Assembly: GCA_002497905.1 (NCBI GenBank)
Contig: DAFJ01000056.1
Span: forward strand, 1 to 45,584
Reading direction: 5' to 3'
DNA from: Euryarchaeota archaeon UBA251
GTDB lineage: Archaea > Thermoplasmatota > Poseidoniia > Poseidoniales > Thalassarchaeaceae
Length of the DNA stretch: 45,584 nt
In this document: positions 35,916 to 43,953 of the stretch, piece after piece
Layout of the letters: each line of letters opens with the position of its first letter
How positions within the stretch are numbered: the first letter of the stretch is position 1
Program-made: the position numbers and the translations under genes
The notes under the pieces: generated by a model
Seen by the model: the letters and a program-made list of their open reading frames with translations, nothing else
Database searches by the model: none
What the model was told of the DNA's origin: nothing

Positions 35916-38069
35916 TTATATTAGTCGATGGACTCGCTCAATCAATTCAGACGCTGCGCGTGGACATTCGGCTCGCTGTAGATGATGAACTGCTTCTCGA
36001 AGGGCTGGAATCCTACGAGATGGATCCATACGAGCGATTAACCTCCATCGTGAGGCGAGAAGACGACGGCCAAGCGGTGTGAAGTCTGGAATCTGAAGAT
36101 GGGAAGAGCGCTCAAAACCCGCAATTAGCCCAGGCGGTGGATCTAACATACGATCAAGCATTGAATGCATTAGACGACATCTTTCGATATTGTCGGGTTC
36201 GGCTTCAATTCTTGCAACGATCATAGGTACATCATCCGGTTGAGCACGATGTGCTTCAATCCGGAGACGCATACGTCGAATAATAGGGTCCTTTGTCCCG
36301 GAAGCCGCTATCAAACGATCTAGTACACGTTGTGCAGCATCAGCATCATCGAGATCAAGATGAAGGCGGAAGCGAGAGAGTTCATTTGCGATGCGTGCGC
36401 CCGCCGTGAGTGGATGTTCAGGCTTCAACGAACTATCGAAAGTATCGACGACTGCGAGGATAACATTCGCATCTTCCCGGCATTTCGGAGTCGGAATCCA
36501 ATCGTCTATTCTCCGCACAATACTAGACAGTGTGTATCGAATTCTCGACTCTTCGTCCATCCGTTCAATCGCAGACGACTCCAAATTATCCGCACCTGAA
36601 GAATCGCCCTGAACTCGAAGTAGCCTTGAACGTAAAATGTCACTCATTGGACTCTTGGATAATTTTTCTAGATGAGCCTCAGCCTCATTGTATTCGGCAC
36701 GTTCAAGACTCAATCGAGCCGCCTCAAATCGAAGCCTTTCATCACCACCTGATGCCTCAAGTGCATCCTCAACAAGAGTGATACTAGCTGATGGAATAAC
36801 TGCGCTGATTTCATCGATGACTGGTAAGAGTAAGTCAGCAATATTGTTCACACCAGACCTGATTCTGTGATGCATCTCAATCCGACGTGCCCGGCCACCA
36901 CTTCGTTCAGCCCACTGTCCAGCAAGTTCACTATGGATCTTCACACGTTCACTAGTTGGCCAATCAGTCATTCTAACCGTAGCAATGAGGGTCTCAATAC
37001 CAAAACGATTGGATTGCCATCGAAGGAGGGCGCGCTCATCCAAATCAACAAAACCATCCTCATCCTCAACTTCATTTCCTCGAAGAAGGACCGGTTCGAG
37101 AACCACACGATCCAGGACACTGTGGCAGCGTTCATCCAAACTCACCAATACATTCTGTTGGACGAAGTCATGAACCGCAGTAGTGGCAATAGGTAACGCT
37201 GAACTAGAATCCAAAAGAGCAAGTGCAAGTGGATGCCCTCCTAATGCTTCACCAAGGCGAAGTGCCTCTTCAGAATCCATGTCATCAGGCAACATTTTCG
37301 CTGCATTCTCCGGCGTCAAACCTTCGAGCTTGATCACAGGAAGGTCGCGAAGTGTATCGGGTACTGGTGCTCGACACGCAATCGATGTCCGTCCTCTCTC
37401 TGTAATTCCGAGGATTAGTTCGATTACGGCGTTCTCATGTCTTGGGTGAACCTCGTGAATACCGTCGATGATTACTATATCCTCAACATCAAGCATTCCG
37501 ACAATCGCTTCCTGACTTTCTGGACCAGTCAATCCAAGGAGATCATGGGCAATACTACGAACGTCGCTGTCGATATCCAGTTGGGCCCAGCGAACCTTGT
37601 AACCTTCCAAAACGGCATGATGTGCGATTTCTCTGAGAAGCGCCGTCTTACCAATGCCTGCAAGCCCGGTTAGAACATGTGTATCTCCTGAGACCAAGCG
37701 CTCAAAGAGATCCTCAACCATAGGTTCCCTGCCAACGAGATCGACTTTCTCCGGAGCAAAACCAACAATCTCGCCGTGATTCTCTATCGTTGGTTCAATG
37801 AAACTCATCGAACGACGGCGTCCTTCAAGCGTTGGATGAACAACTGTCCGCTTGCGCGATCCTCCGTCGATTACATGCGCCTGCCGAGTCAGAATTAGCC
37901 CTGCTTCCTGCAGAGATTTTAGATGAGGATGGAGGGCGGATCTAACTACGCCAAGGCGCTCACTCAGCCCCGGAAGAGAAGCAGTACGCGGCACATCCCA
38001 AGCACTCACCAGGGACTCTGGCTGCTCCGAGAGAAAACGGAGAAGACGGTCAGCGAGTGTGAGCGGCAC
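35916..38069 (-). CDS. Winged-helix STAND-type ATPase, probable transcription regulator
   Basis: A 717-residue protein. Residues 1-90 form a winged helix (LADRLLRFLSEQPE, SALHPHLKSLQEAGLI, RTVVHPTLEGRRR). An NTPase domain follows: Walker A GLAGIGKT (135-142) and Walker B IVIIDG (198-203), then ACRAPVPDTLRDLPVIKLEGL and LGGHPLALALL, which are typical of STAND/NB-ARC ATPases (MalT, AfsR type). Residues about 400-717 are helical repeats of TPR-like type (RLSLERAEYNEAEAHLEKL). STAND regulators are ligand-triggered switches. It is divergent from uvrC across 51 bases, so the two may share a regulatory region. Regulatory target and inducer are unknown. Confidence 0.8.
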   Translation of the reverse strand: MPLTLADRLLRFLSEQPESLVSAWDVPRTASLPGLSERLGVVRSALHPHLKSLQEAGLILTRQAHVIDGGSRKRTVVHPTLEGRRRSMSFIEPTIENHGEIVGFAPEKVDLVGREPMVEDLFERLVSGDTHVLTGLAGIGKTALLREIAHHAVLEGYKVRWAQLDIDSDVRSIAHDLLGLTGPESQEAIVGMLDVEDIVIIDGIHEVHPRHENAVIELILGITERGRTSIACRAPVPDTLRDLPVIKLEGLTPENAAKMLPDDMDSEEALRLGEALGGHPLALALLDSSSALPIATTAVHDFVQQNVLVSLDERCHSVLDRVVLEPVLLRGNEVEDEDGFVDLDERALLRWQSNRFGIETLIATVRMTDWPTSERVKIHSELAGQWAERSGGRARRIEMHHRIRSGVNNIADLLLPVIDEISAVIPSASITLVEDALEASGGDERLRFEAARLSLERAEYNEAEAHLEKLSKSPMSDILRSRLLRVQGDSSGADNLESSAIERMDEESRIRYTLSSIVRRIDDWIPTPKCREDANVILAVVDTFDSSLKPEHPLTAGARIANELSRFRLHLDLDDADAAQRVLDRLIAASGTKDPIIRRMRLRIEAHRAQPDDVPMIVARIEAEPDNIERCRLMHSMLDRMLDPPPGLIAGFERSSHLQIPDFTPLGRRLLASRWRLIARMDPSRRIPALREAVHHLQRAECPRAASELIERVHRLI

Positions 38070-38111
38070 ATACCATCGAGGAAGGCGGGAGTTCTTGAGT
38101 GTCCGCGCGTT

Positions 38112-38116
38112 GGTGG
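38112..38116 (+). promoter_or_regulatory. Shine-Dalgarno deciding the uvrC start
   Basis: GGTGG lies four bases before the ATG at 38121. The frame is open for 66 further codons upstream (to 37923) without any UvrC-like sequence and overlaps the divergent gene, so 38121 is the start. Confidence 0.5.
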
Positions 38117-38120
38117 ACCC

Positions 38121-39848
38121 ATGCCAGTGGATGGTCAGAGTCTCGACCTACCGGCAAAACCAGGAGTATATCTGTTCAAACGCAACGATGACCGGGTGAT
38201 GTATGTCGGTAAGGCGACAGTACTACGTGACCGTGTTCGCTCTTACTTCTCTAAGAGTCCAGACCGAGCAATGATTCCATCACTAGTCGAGGCAGCGGAT
38301 CATGTAGATTGTATCGTGACGCAGAATCCTAGTGAAGCACTGATGCTAGAACGTCAACTGATTCGGAAGCATAAACCTCGATATAACTCGTTACTGAAAG
38401 ACGACAAGTCGTATCCCTTCATTGCCATATCAAACGAAGAATTTCCTAGAATCCTATACACTCGAAATCCTCCCGCAGATGCGTCGATATGGGGTCCATT
38501 TCCAGATGCAGGTGCTGCCAAACGAGTTATTCAGGTGCTAAGGTATGAGTTTGGAATCAGAGACAAAGATTGCAAAGGGAAAGATGGGTGTATGGCTAGG
38601 CATATCGGACTATGCAAAGGGCCCTGTCATGATCCAGAAGGGTATCCAGATATTGTGAAGGCTGTAATTGGAGTACTAGATGGAGATGCGAGAGTACTAA
38701 TCGAATCTCTACAAAGGGAGATGGATGAAGCATCACGACGAATGGCCTTTGAAAACGCTGCCAGAATTCGTGATATGATTGCAGCTATTCACAAAACATT
38801 GTCTCAACAGATCATTCACAGCCGTTTCTATCAAGACTGCGATGCAATCGGATTCTCTTCACATGGAGATATTGGAACTGTAGTAATACTCCACACCAAA
38901 GAAGGGACTATCCAGGGACAAGTACAGTATCCTCTAATCCATAGGGGGGACATCATGGAATCCATTGCTCTAGTCCTTAGTGAGCACTATGCCTCACGAA
39001 GACCGCCTAGGACGTTACTGCTTCCAACTCCAGTATCAGAGTGGATGGAACACTGGCTTACCGAACGTAGGAATGGGGCAATCGAGATTCGAGTTCCTCA
39101 ACGAGGTGAATTAGCCAAACTCCAAGCCATGGCGGATTCTAATGCACGTATTCAAGCTGAACGTAATGCGAAGCGAAAGTCGGGGAGTATTGAGCAGATT
39201 GCGGCAGACGACGCAGCTAACTTACTGGGCATGGATTCCCTGGATTACATCGTCTGTTTCGATATGGCACAATTACAAGGTGAAGAACGGGTCGGAGCAT
39301 CTGTAGCGATGCAATACGGTCGACCTTTGAAAGAGGAATATCGAACTTACAAAGTGAAGACTGACGCTCCAGATGACCTAAGGATGATGCGCGAAGTTAT
39401 CGAACGATGGATTCGTAAGCAAGAGAATTGGCCAGATCTCGTTCTACTGGATGGTGGTGAAACCCATCTGAACATGATGAGGGATCTTCTCGATGATCTC
39501 GAGCTAAACGATTCCATCACATATGCGGCTCTCGCGAAGAAAGAGGAAACTCTCTATCGTCCTAATGAAGCTCCAATAATTCTCGATCGTAGAGGTCGTC
39601 TATTCATTCATGCTAGAGACGAAGCACATCGGTTTGTCAATCGCTTTCATCGCAAACGACGAGCTCGCTCAGCAATTGCTGATCCTCTCGAAACGGTCCC
39701 TGGGCTCGGTGCAAAGAAGCTTCAATCACTTCTCCGTCATTTCGGTGGCAGAAAGGGCATCGAACATGCAACGGCCAAGGATTTGGTCTCAGCACCAGGT
39801 ATAGGGCCTGCATTAGCTGAACGAATTATAGAACATCTACATCGATAA
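38121..39848 (+). CDS. uvrC: Excinuclease ABC subunit C
   Basis: A 575-residue nucleotide-excision-repair nuclease that cuts on both sides of a lesion. The GIY-YIG domain is intact (PGVYLFK at 14-20, MYVGKA, E77). Cysteines C151, C157, C165 and C169 match the iron-sulfur-type cluster of UvrC. A UVR motif (about 190-222) would contact UvrB. The RNase H-like nuclease has VCFDMAQ, LLDGGETHL and FHRKRR. Tandem HhH motifs close the protein (GLGAKKLQSLLRHFGG, GIGPALAERIIEHL). UvrABC is bacterial in origin, so this is a transferred gene in an archaeon. uvrA and uvrB are not in the window. Confidence 0.96.
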   Translation: MPVDGQSLDLPAKPGVYLFKRNDDRVMYVGKATVLRDRVRSYFSKSPDRAMIPSLVEAADHVDCIVTQNPSEALMLERQLIRKHKPRYNSLLKDDKSYPFIAISNEEFPRILYTRNPPADASIWGPFPDAGAAKRVIQVLRYEFGIRDKDCKGKDGCMARHIGLCKGPCHDPEGYPDIVKAVIGVLDGDARVLIESLQREMDEASRRMAFENAARIRDMIAAIHKTLSQQIIHSRFYQDCDAIGFSSHGDIGTVVILHTKEGTIQGQVQYPLIHRGDIMESIALVLSEHYASRRPPRTLLLPTPVSEWMEHWLTERRNGAIEIRVPQRGELAKLQAMADSNARIQAERNAKRKSGSIEQIAADDAANLLGMDSLDYIVCFDMAQLQGEERVGASVAMQYGRPLKEEYRTYKVKTDAPDDLRMMREVIERWIRKQENWPDLVLLDGGETHLNMMRDLLDDLELNDSITYAALAKKEETLYRPNEAPIILDRRGRLFIHARDEAHRFVNRFHRKRRARSAIADPLETVPGLGAKKLQSLLRHFGGRKGIEHATAKDLVSAPGIGPALAERIIEHLHR

Positions 39849-42800
39849 TCAGCGCATCTTCTGTTTAATTCGGCCCTGCATATAGATTTCAGCAGGGTCG
39901 TTATCAGCCCACGGATCTTCGCCCCATCCACCTGATTCAGACCAATCACCATCCATCGGCATAGGTTGCAATCCATCTTCCAAAAGCACCGCCTGAGTAT
40001 TTTGGATGACTGCACGGCGAGCGCGCTTCTTCTCCTCTTCTAGAATTGCCCGTTTCTTAGCCCTCTTCGCATGACGGCGATACATGAGGAAAATAATGAG
40101 CATCGCGAGTGCAGTTAGATATGGTGTCATCTCGATTAGAATAAACTCGTAACCAAGCATCAACGTGAAAGTCAGTGTATCTGTAGAATCTGCGCAATCC
40201 TCTGTTTCACAAAGAGGGACTCGATAAGTCACATGTTGGCGACCATCAATCGTCTCTACTGCTGCGTTACCCTGCTCGCTATGTATCTCCGCAACTCCTA
40301 GACCTCGAGGGAATCCAAGGTTCACCTCAACACCTGGCTTGAGTTCAATGCCCTCTGCGGTAGAGCCAACGGATGGGATTTCGGTAGTATAGACTGGTGC
40401 AGCAAAGCCGCGCATACCACTGTTGACTGCAAGCCCACCTACGAAAGAACCCGCTAAGGATTCCATGATACTTGCAGAAATTCGTGCAGGGTTGGACATG
40501 GTTTCTATACCGAACATTTTGCCTTCCATCATCCCAATCCGGATAGTGGTCTTCTCGAGACGTGCTCCGATAGTAATCGGAATCTCATCCGAGAGTTCAT
40601 TTCCTTGGATCTCTGTGAATGGACTAATCTCCGTAATAAGAGAAATTCCTGAAAGATCGATGACTATTCCGTTGAATTCAACTGGAATACCTTGGGCCTC
40701 AAGATCGGCCTTCAACTGGTCATTCAGTCCATCCATCTCATCATCGATATCCTGATTCAATTGTTGAATTGAATCAGAAATTAGTTGAGTAAGTGCAAAT
40801 GAAAGATTCTGGAAACCCTGATCTGAAACCTCAAGCGTATGATTCACATCACCAAACGGAAGTATTGGAGCATCCACAAGACCGGCAAGCAAGCCGCCGT
40901 CTCTGTCATCTCCGAGGGCAATTACATGTCTGATAAGATCTGATGGAATCGATTCTACAGAGATGTAAGGCACATCGTCATCCAATGATTCTGGCAGACC
41001 TATCCGGTGAACATGAACTTGCACGGAAGCCTCAAGATCCATCTCAACCTCTCCACTGAACTCCCGAATACTAAAGCTGGATAAATCCACTTCAACCTCG
41101 CTACGAATGCAGGTACGCCAAGTGGAAAGGCAGAAGACATCCTCGCTCTCATCGGTACAATCCGTCGTCTCGTAGCATAGAGCATGCTCCCAAGGCCACG
41201 GGTTTGGCCCAGTTATGCCGACGTCCGTTGCCTCCGATCCCTCATGCACATAGACGAGTTCAATCATCTCAGGAGAATCGGAGGTGGACCGCAACCAGTC
41301 CGGTAATAGGAGGCGAATCGTGATATCGGCTGGCGGGATTGTCTCGGGTATGAAGTCCCCAATCATATCTGGATCAATCTCCTTCTCGATGGAAAGGACA
41401 TTCATCAGAAGAGCGAGATCCTCGTTTCCGATGAACGACACATCGAGTGGATCACCATTTGAGTCGGAGACATCGAGAAGACGAGCCGCGAGATCGATGA
41501 TTCCTAGGTTCATCTCACTCGATGTTGTCTCAAGCCGAATTGGGTAGGTCCCATTCATTGCATACTGACCTTCCACACAGAAGCCTGACGGGCTCAACTC
41601 AGCACAAGTTACCTGGGGAATATGAGTGAAGTCAAGTCCACCGGTTGAATCTGGAGGGGAGAATGACACCTCGCTAAATGTCACCGAAGTATCCATCATA
41701 CTGGTGAATGAATTGGCGAAATCATCGATAGGCACTATGTCCACAAGGTCATTCATATCCACATATCCATTCTCCTGTAGCATTCGAATTCCGTCGGAGG
41801 TAATCCACGGCATATCGACACCTGAATCGAAGGGTTGGATTCCCCATGTAGACAGCATCGAGGCATCAAGATGGTTCACAGAAAGAGAAAGGGTTGCGAC
41901 CGCGGCGGTATCATCGCTTGCGTCAATCTCAATCTCGATGCTCATCGCTTCATCGTTCGACCCCAACTGTACTGTCTTGGTCGTCGTCTCGCGCCGAGAC
42001 ACTCGGATTTCAGCCTCAGTCTCCGCTGACCCGTCACCATCTGTCGCAGCACGGTTGTCGATTACCCAGAGACCCGCGTTATATTGGAATAGATTCTCAA
42101 ATCGTTGCACTTCAACTCCTGTACCATCGAGAACCTCAAAATTCGCATACGAAGGCGGAGTTAAATCATAGGATACGAGATGGCCTTGCTCAGCAACGAG
42201 GGTGAAATTCGTGTCGATTCGAGTCCCCATCGTCAGAAGACCACGAGCCAATCTCTCATTGCCCTCCTGCCCCTGACCGAGGCCGTAATTGCTGGATTCA
42301 GATTGTACTGTTAGGACCACACGCATACAAATTGGAGGGTTGTAGGCATCCTCGGGCAAGGACGCATCTTCATCTGCAGAATCCTGCTCTGGATCGTCAG
42401 TGCAAGTGATTGGAGCGCCCGCCACATCGATACTCTGGCGATACTCTACCGAGATGCCGGTTGAGGTGCCGAAGGCTGCAGTCAGGGCAGTTTCAACCAC
42501 ATTACCAAACTCTGTCAGTAGTGTGTCCTTCACGGTCGGACCACTCGGGTTAGCAGGATCGGCTGGGAGAGGGAAATAGTTCCGAATATAGTCCGCTGGC
42601 ATTCCATCCGAGGTGGTGCTGTTTCCTCCGAGGTTCACTGAATCGAGACCGAGAGCGGTACGATTGAACTCATGTATCGCGAACTCCATGTCGAGGGTGA
42701 ACTCCGTAAGCGAATTCATCTCAATTGCGTACTCGGATTCAACCCATGTAGAACCAGGAGTGTCATCATCCGTCCAATCCCAATCATCGCATATGGTGGC

Positions 42801-42962
42801 GTCCGGATATGGGAACCCTGTTCCAGGGATATCGTCGCAAATGGTGTTCGTCACTTCAGGGGAACCCGGGGGGGGGTCGGCGCTAATCACTGGGAGAGCG
42901 ACAGATACCAAGAGGAGGAGGGCTAGGGTACACAGAGCCTTCTGCTTCCTTGTTTCACGCAT
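39849..42962 (-). CDS. Large type I membrane protein of unknown function
   Basis: A 1037-residue protein. A signal peptide (about 8-28, CTLALLLLVSVALPVISA) is followed by a beta-rich ectodomain of about 900 residues with scattered Cys pairs (for example ALCYETTDCTDE, CLSTWRTC, CETEDCADS). One membrane span follows (FILIEMTPYLTALAMLIIFLM), then a strongly basic helix (HAKRAKKRAILEEEKKRARRA) and an acidic Trp-containing end (DWSESGGWGEDPWADNDP). I do not recognise the ectodomain. It converges stop to stop with uvrC and is divergent from the TYW2-like gene with a 67-base gap. The basic helix after the span is a clear stop-transfer signal and fixes the topology. Confidence 0.78.
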   Translation of the reverse strand: MRETRKQKALCTLALLLLVSVALPVISADPPPGSPEVTNTICDDIPGTGFPYPDATICDDWDWTDDDTPGSTWVESEYAIEMNSLTEFTLDMEFAIHEFNRTALGLDSVNLGGNSTTSDGMPADYIRNYFPLPADPANPSGPTVKDTLLTEFGNVVETALTAAFGTSTGISVEYRQSIDVAGAPITCTDDPEQDSADEDASLPEDAYNPPICMRVVLTVQSESSNYGLGQGQEGNERLARGLLTMGTRIDTNFTLVAEQGHLVSYDLTPPSYANFEVLDGTGVEVQRFENLFQYNAGLWVIDNRAATDGDGSAETEAEIRVSRRETTTKTVQLGSNDEAMSIEIEIDASDDTAAVATLSLSVNHLDASMLSTWGIQPFDSGVDMPWITSDGIRMLQENGYVDMNDLVDIVPIDDFANSFTSMMDTSVTFSEVSFSPPDSTGGLDFTHIPQVTCAELSPSGFCVEGQYAMNGTYPIRLETTSSEMNLGIIDLAARLLDVSDSNGDPLDVSFIGNEDLALLMNVLSIEKEIDPDMIGDFIPETIPPADITIRLLLPDWLRSTSDSPEMIELVYVHEGSEATDVGITGPNPWPWEHALCYETTDCTDESEDVFCLSTWRTCIRSEVEVDLSSFSIREFSGEVEMDLEASVQVHVHRIGLPESLDDDVPYISVESIPSDLIRHVIALGDDRDGGLLAGLVDAPILPFGDVNHTLEVSDQGFQNLSFALTQLISDSIQQLNQDIDDEMDGLNDQLKADLEAQGIPVEFNGIVIDLSGISLITEISPFTEIQGNELSDEIPITIGARLEKTTIRIGMMEGKMFGIETMSNPARISASIMESLAGSFVGGLAVNSGMRGFAAPVYTTEIPSVGSTAEGIELKPGVEVNLGFPRGLGVAEIHSEQGNAAVETIDGRQHVTYRVPLCETEDCADSTDTLTFTLMLGYEFILIEMTPYLTALAMLIIFLMYRRHAKRAKKRAILEEEKKRARRAVIQNTQAVLLEDGLQPMPMDGDWSESGGWGEDPWADNDPAEIYMQGRIKQKMR

Positions 42963-43029
42963 CTTAACGGACTCAGGTCCGCATCCTATAATGCAGTTCC
43001 CATTAACACGCGGTGTGGAGAGACGTCAG

Positions 43030-43914
43030 ATGAGCACCCTTAGTCATGCTGATCGTCTCCGCAAAACATTAGAACAGTGGCTTGAAAACACCAAAATAGG
43101 CATCTTCGAGGAACTTCAATCTGATCTCCCGCGACGCTGGGAGAGATTCGATAATGTGGCCCTTCTCCCACTCCATTCCTTCACCTCTGACTTGTGGACT
43201 GAGATTATCTCAGAAACATGGTGGGCCGAGGTTGCTGAAGCCCTCGAGGTTGAACGACTCTTTCGTAAAGGAGAGATCAGGGGTGAACGGAGAGAGAGTA
43301 CTGCTGAACTTCTGTATGGAGAAGGAGTCGATGTAGAACGTATCGAACACGGAGTACGATTCGTCTACCGTATTACAGAATGTATGTTCTCACAAGGAAA
43401 TCTAAACGAAAGGGCGAGGATGGGTTCTATCGACGTTGATGGAGAACAAATACTGGATCTCTATGCAGGAATTGGTTACTACACGCTACCATTGCTCGTT
43501 GGCTCAAAGACAACTAAAGTCACAGCTACCGAATGGAATCCTAACGCGATTCGTGACTTACACAAGGGCCTACTTCGAAACGGTGTTGAGAATCGTTGCA
43601 CAGTGATTGAAGGAGACAATAGAACACATGGTAAACGACTCCAAGGGTGCTTCGATCGAGTTATTCTCGGCCTCTTGCCTCAACCTTGGGAGGGGTTACA
43701 AACAGCGGTTGAGGCTCTTCGCCCCGAGGGTGGCATTCTTCATGTCCATGGTGTAGCTCCTGTGGAGAATTCTGAGTATTGGGAATCGGAGGTAATAGAC
43801 CGATTGAAAAGCATTGTTCCCGATGCGAAAGTCCGAGGTGTAGAACGAATTCGTGTCAAGTCCTATGCCCCACACTGGGATCATCGTGTCCTCGACGTCC
43901 ACATAGATTCATGA
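43030..43914 (+). CDS. taw2: TYW2/Taw2-like tRNA wybutosine-synthesis transferase
   Basis: A 294-residue class I SAM-binding protein. CMFSQGNLNERARM and DLYAGIGYYTLP (143-154) are the family's hallmark motifs. ATEWNPNAI is the acidic-loop motif, and GDNR and RVILGLLPQPWEG follow, then VKSYAPHWDHRVLDV near the end. TYW2-type enzymes transfer the aminocarboxypropyl group of SAM to the modified G37 of tRNA-Phe (imG-14 to yW-86). The start at 43030 (MSTLSHADRL) is preferred; ATG at 42991 is possible. From recall, these motifs are closer to human TYW2 than to the methanogen protein, which has DMFAGIGH. A Trm5-like role cannot be ruled out without alignment. Confidence 0.8.
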   Translation: MSTLSHADRLRKTLEQWLENTKIGIFEELQSDLPRRWERFDNVALLPLHSFTSDLWTEIISETWWAEVAEALEVERLFRKGEIRGERRESTAELLYGEGVDVERIEHGVRFVYRITECMFSQGNLNERARMGSIDVDGEQILDLYAGIGYYTLPLLVGSKTTKVTATEWNPNAIRDLHKGLLRNGVENRCTVIEGDNRTHGKRLQGCFDRVILGLLPQPWEGLQTAVEALRPEGGILHVHGVAPVENSEYWESEVIDRLKSIVPDAKVRGVERIRVKSYAPHWDHRVLDVHIDS

Positions 43915-43953
43915 AATCGTTAGACTCATCAAATCGAAGTTATTGACGATAGC

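Noticed and set aside
35916..38069. STAND ATPase as an anti-phage (Avs-like) defence gene
   Set aside because: The winged helix at the N-terminus and TPR-like end indicate a transcription switch; there is no nuclease or other effector domain and no defence-gene neighbours.
37923..38120. Upstream extension of uvrC by 66 codons
   Set aside because: It overlaps the winged-helix coding region on the other strand; the ribosome site before 38121 and the GIY-YIG domain starting right after fix the start.
42613..43029. Upstream extension of the TYW2-like gene by 139 codons
   Set aside because: It is antisense to the signal-peptide end of the 1037-residue protein and has no similarity to the N-terminus of the family; the ATG at 43030 begins the recognisable protein.
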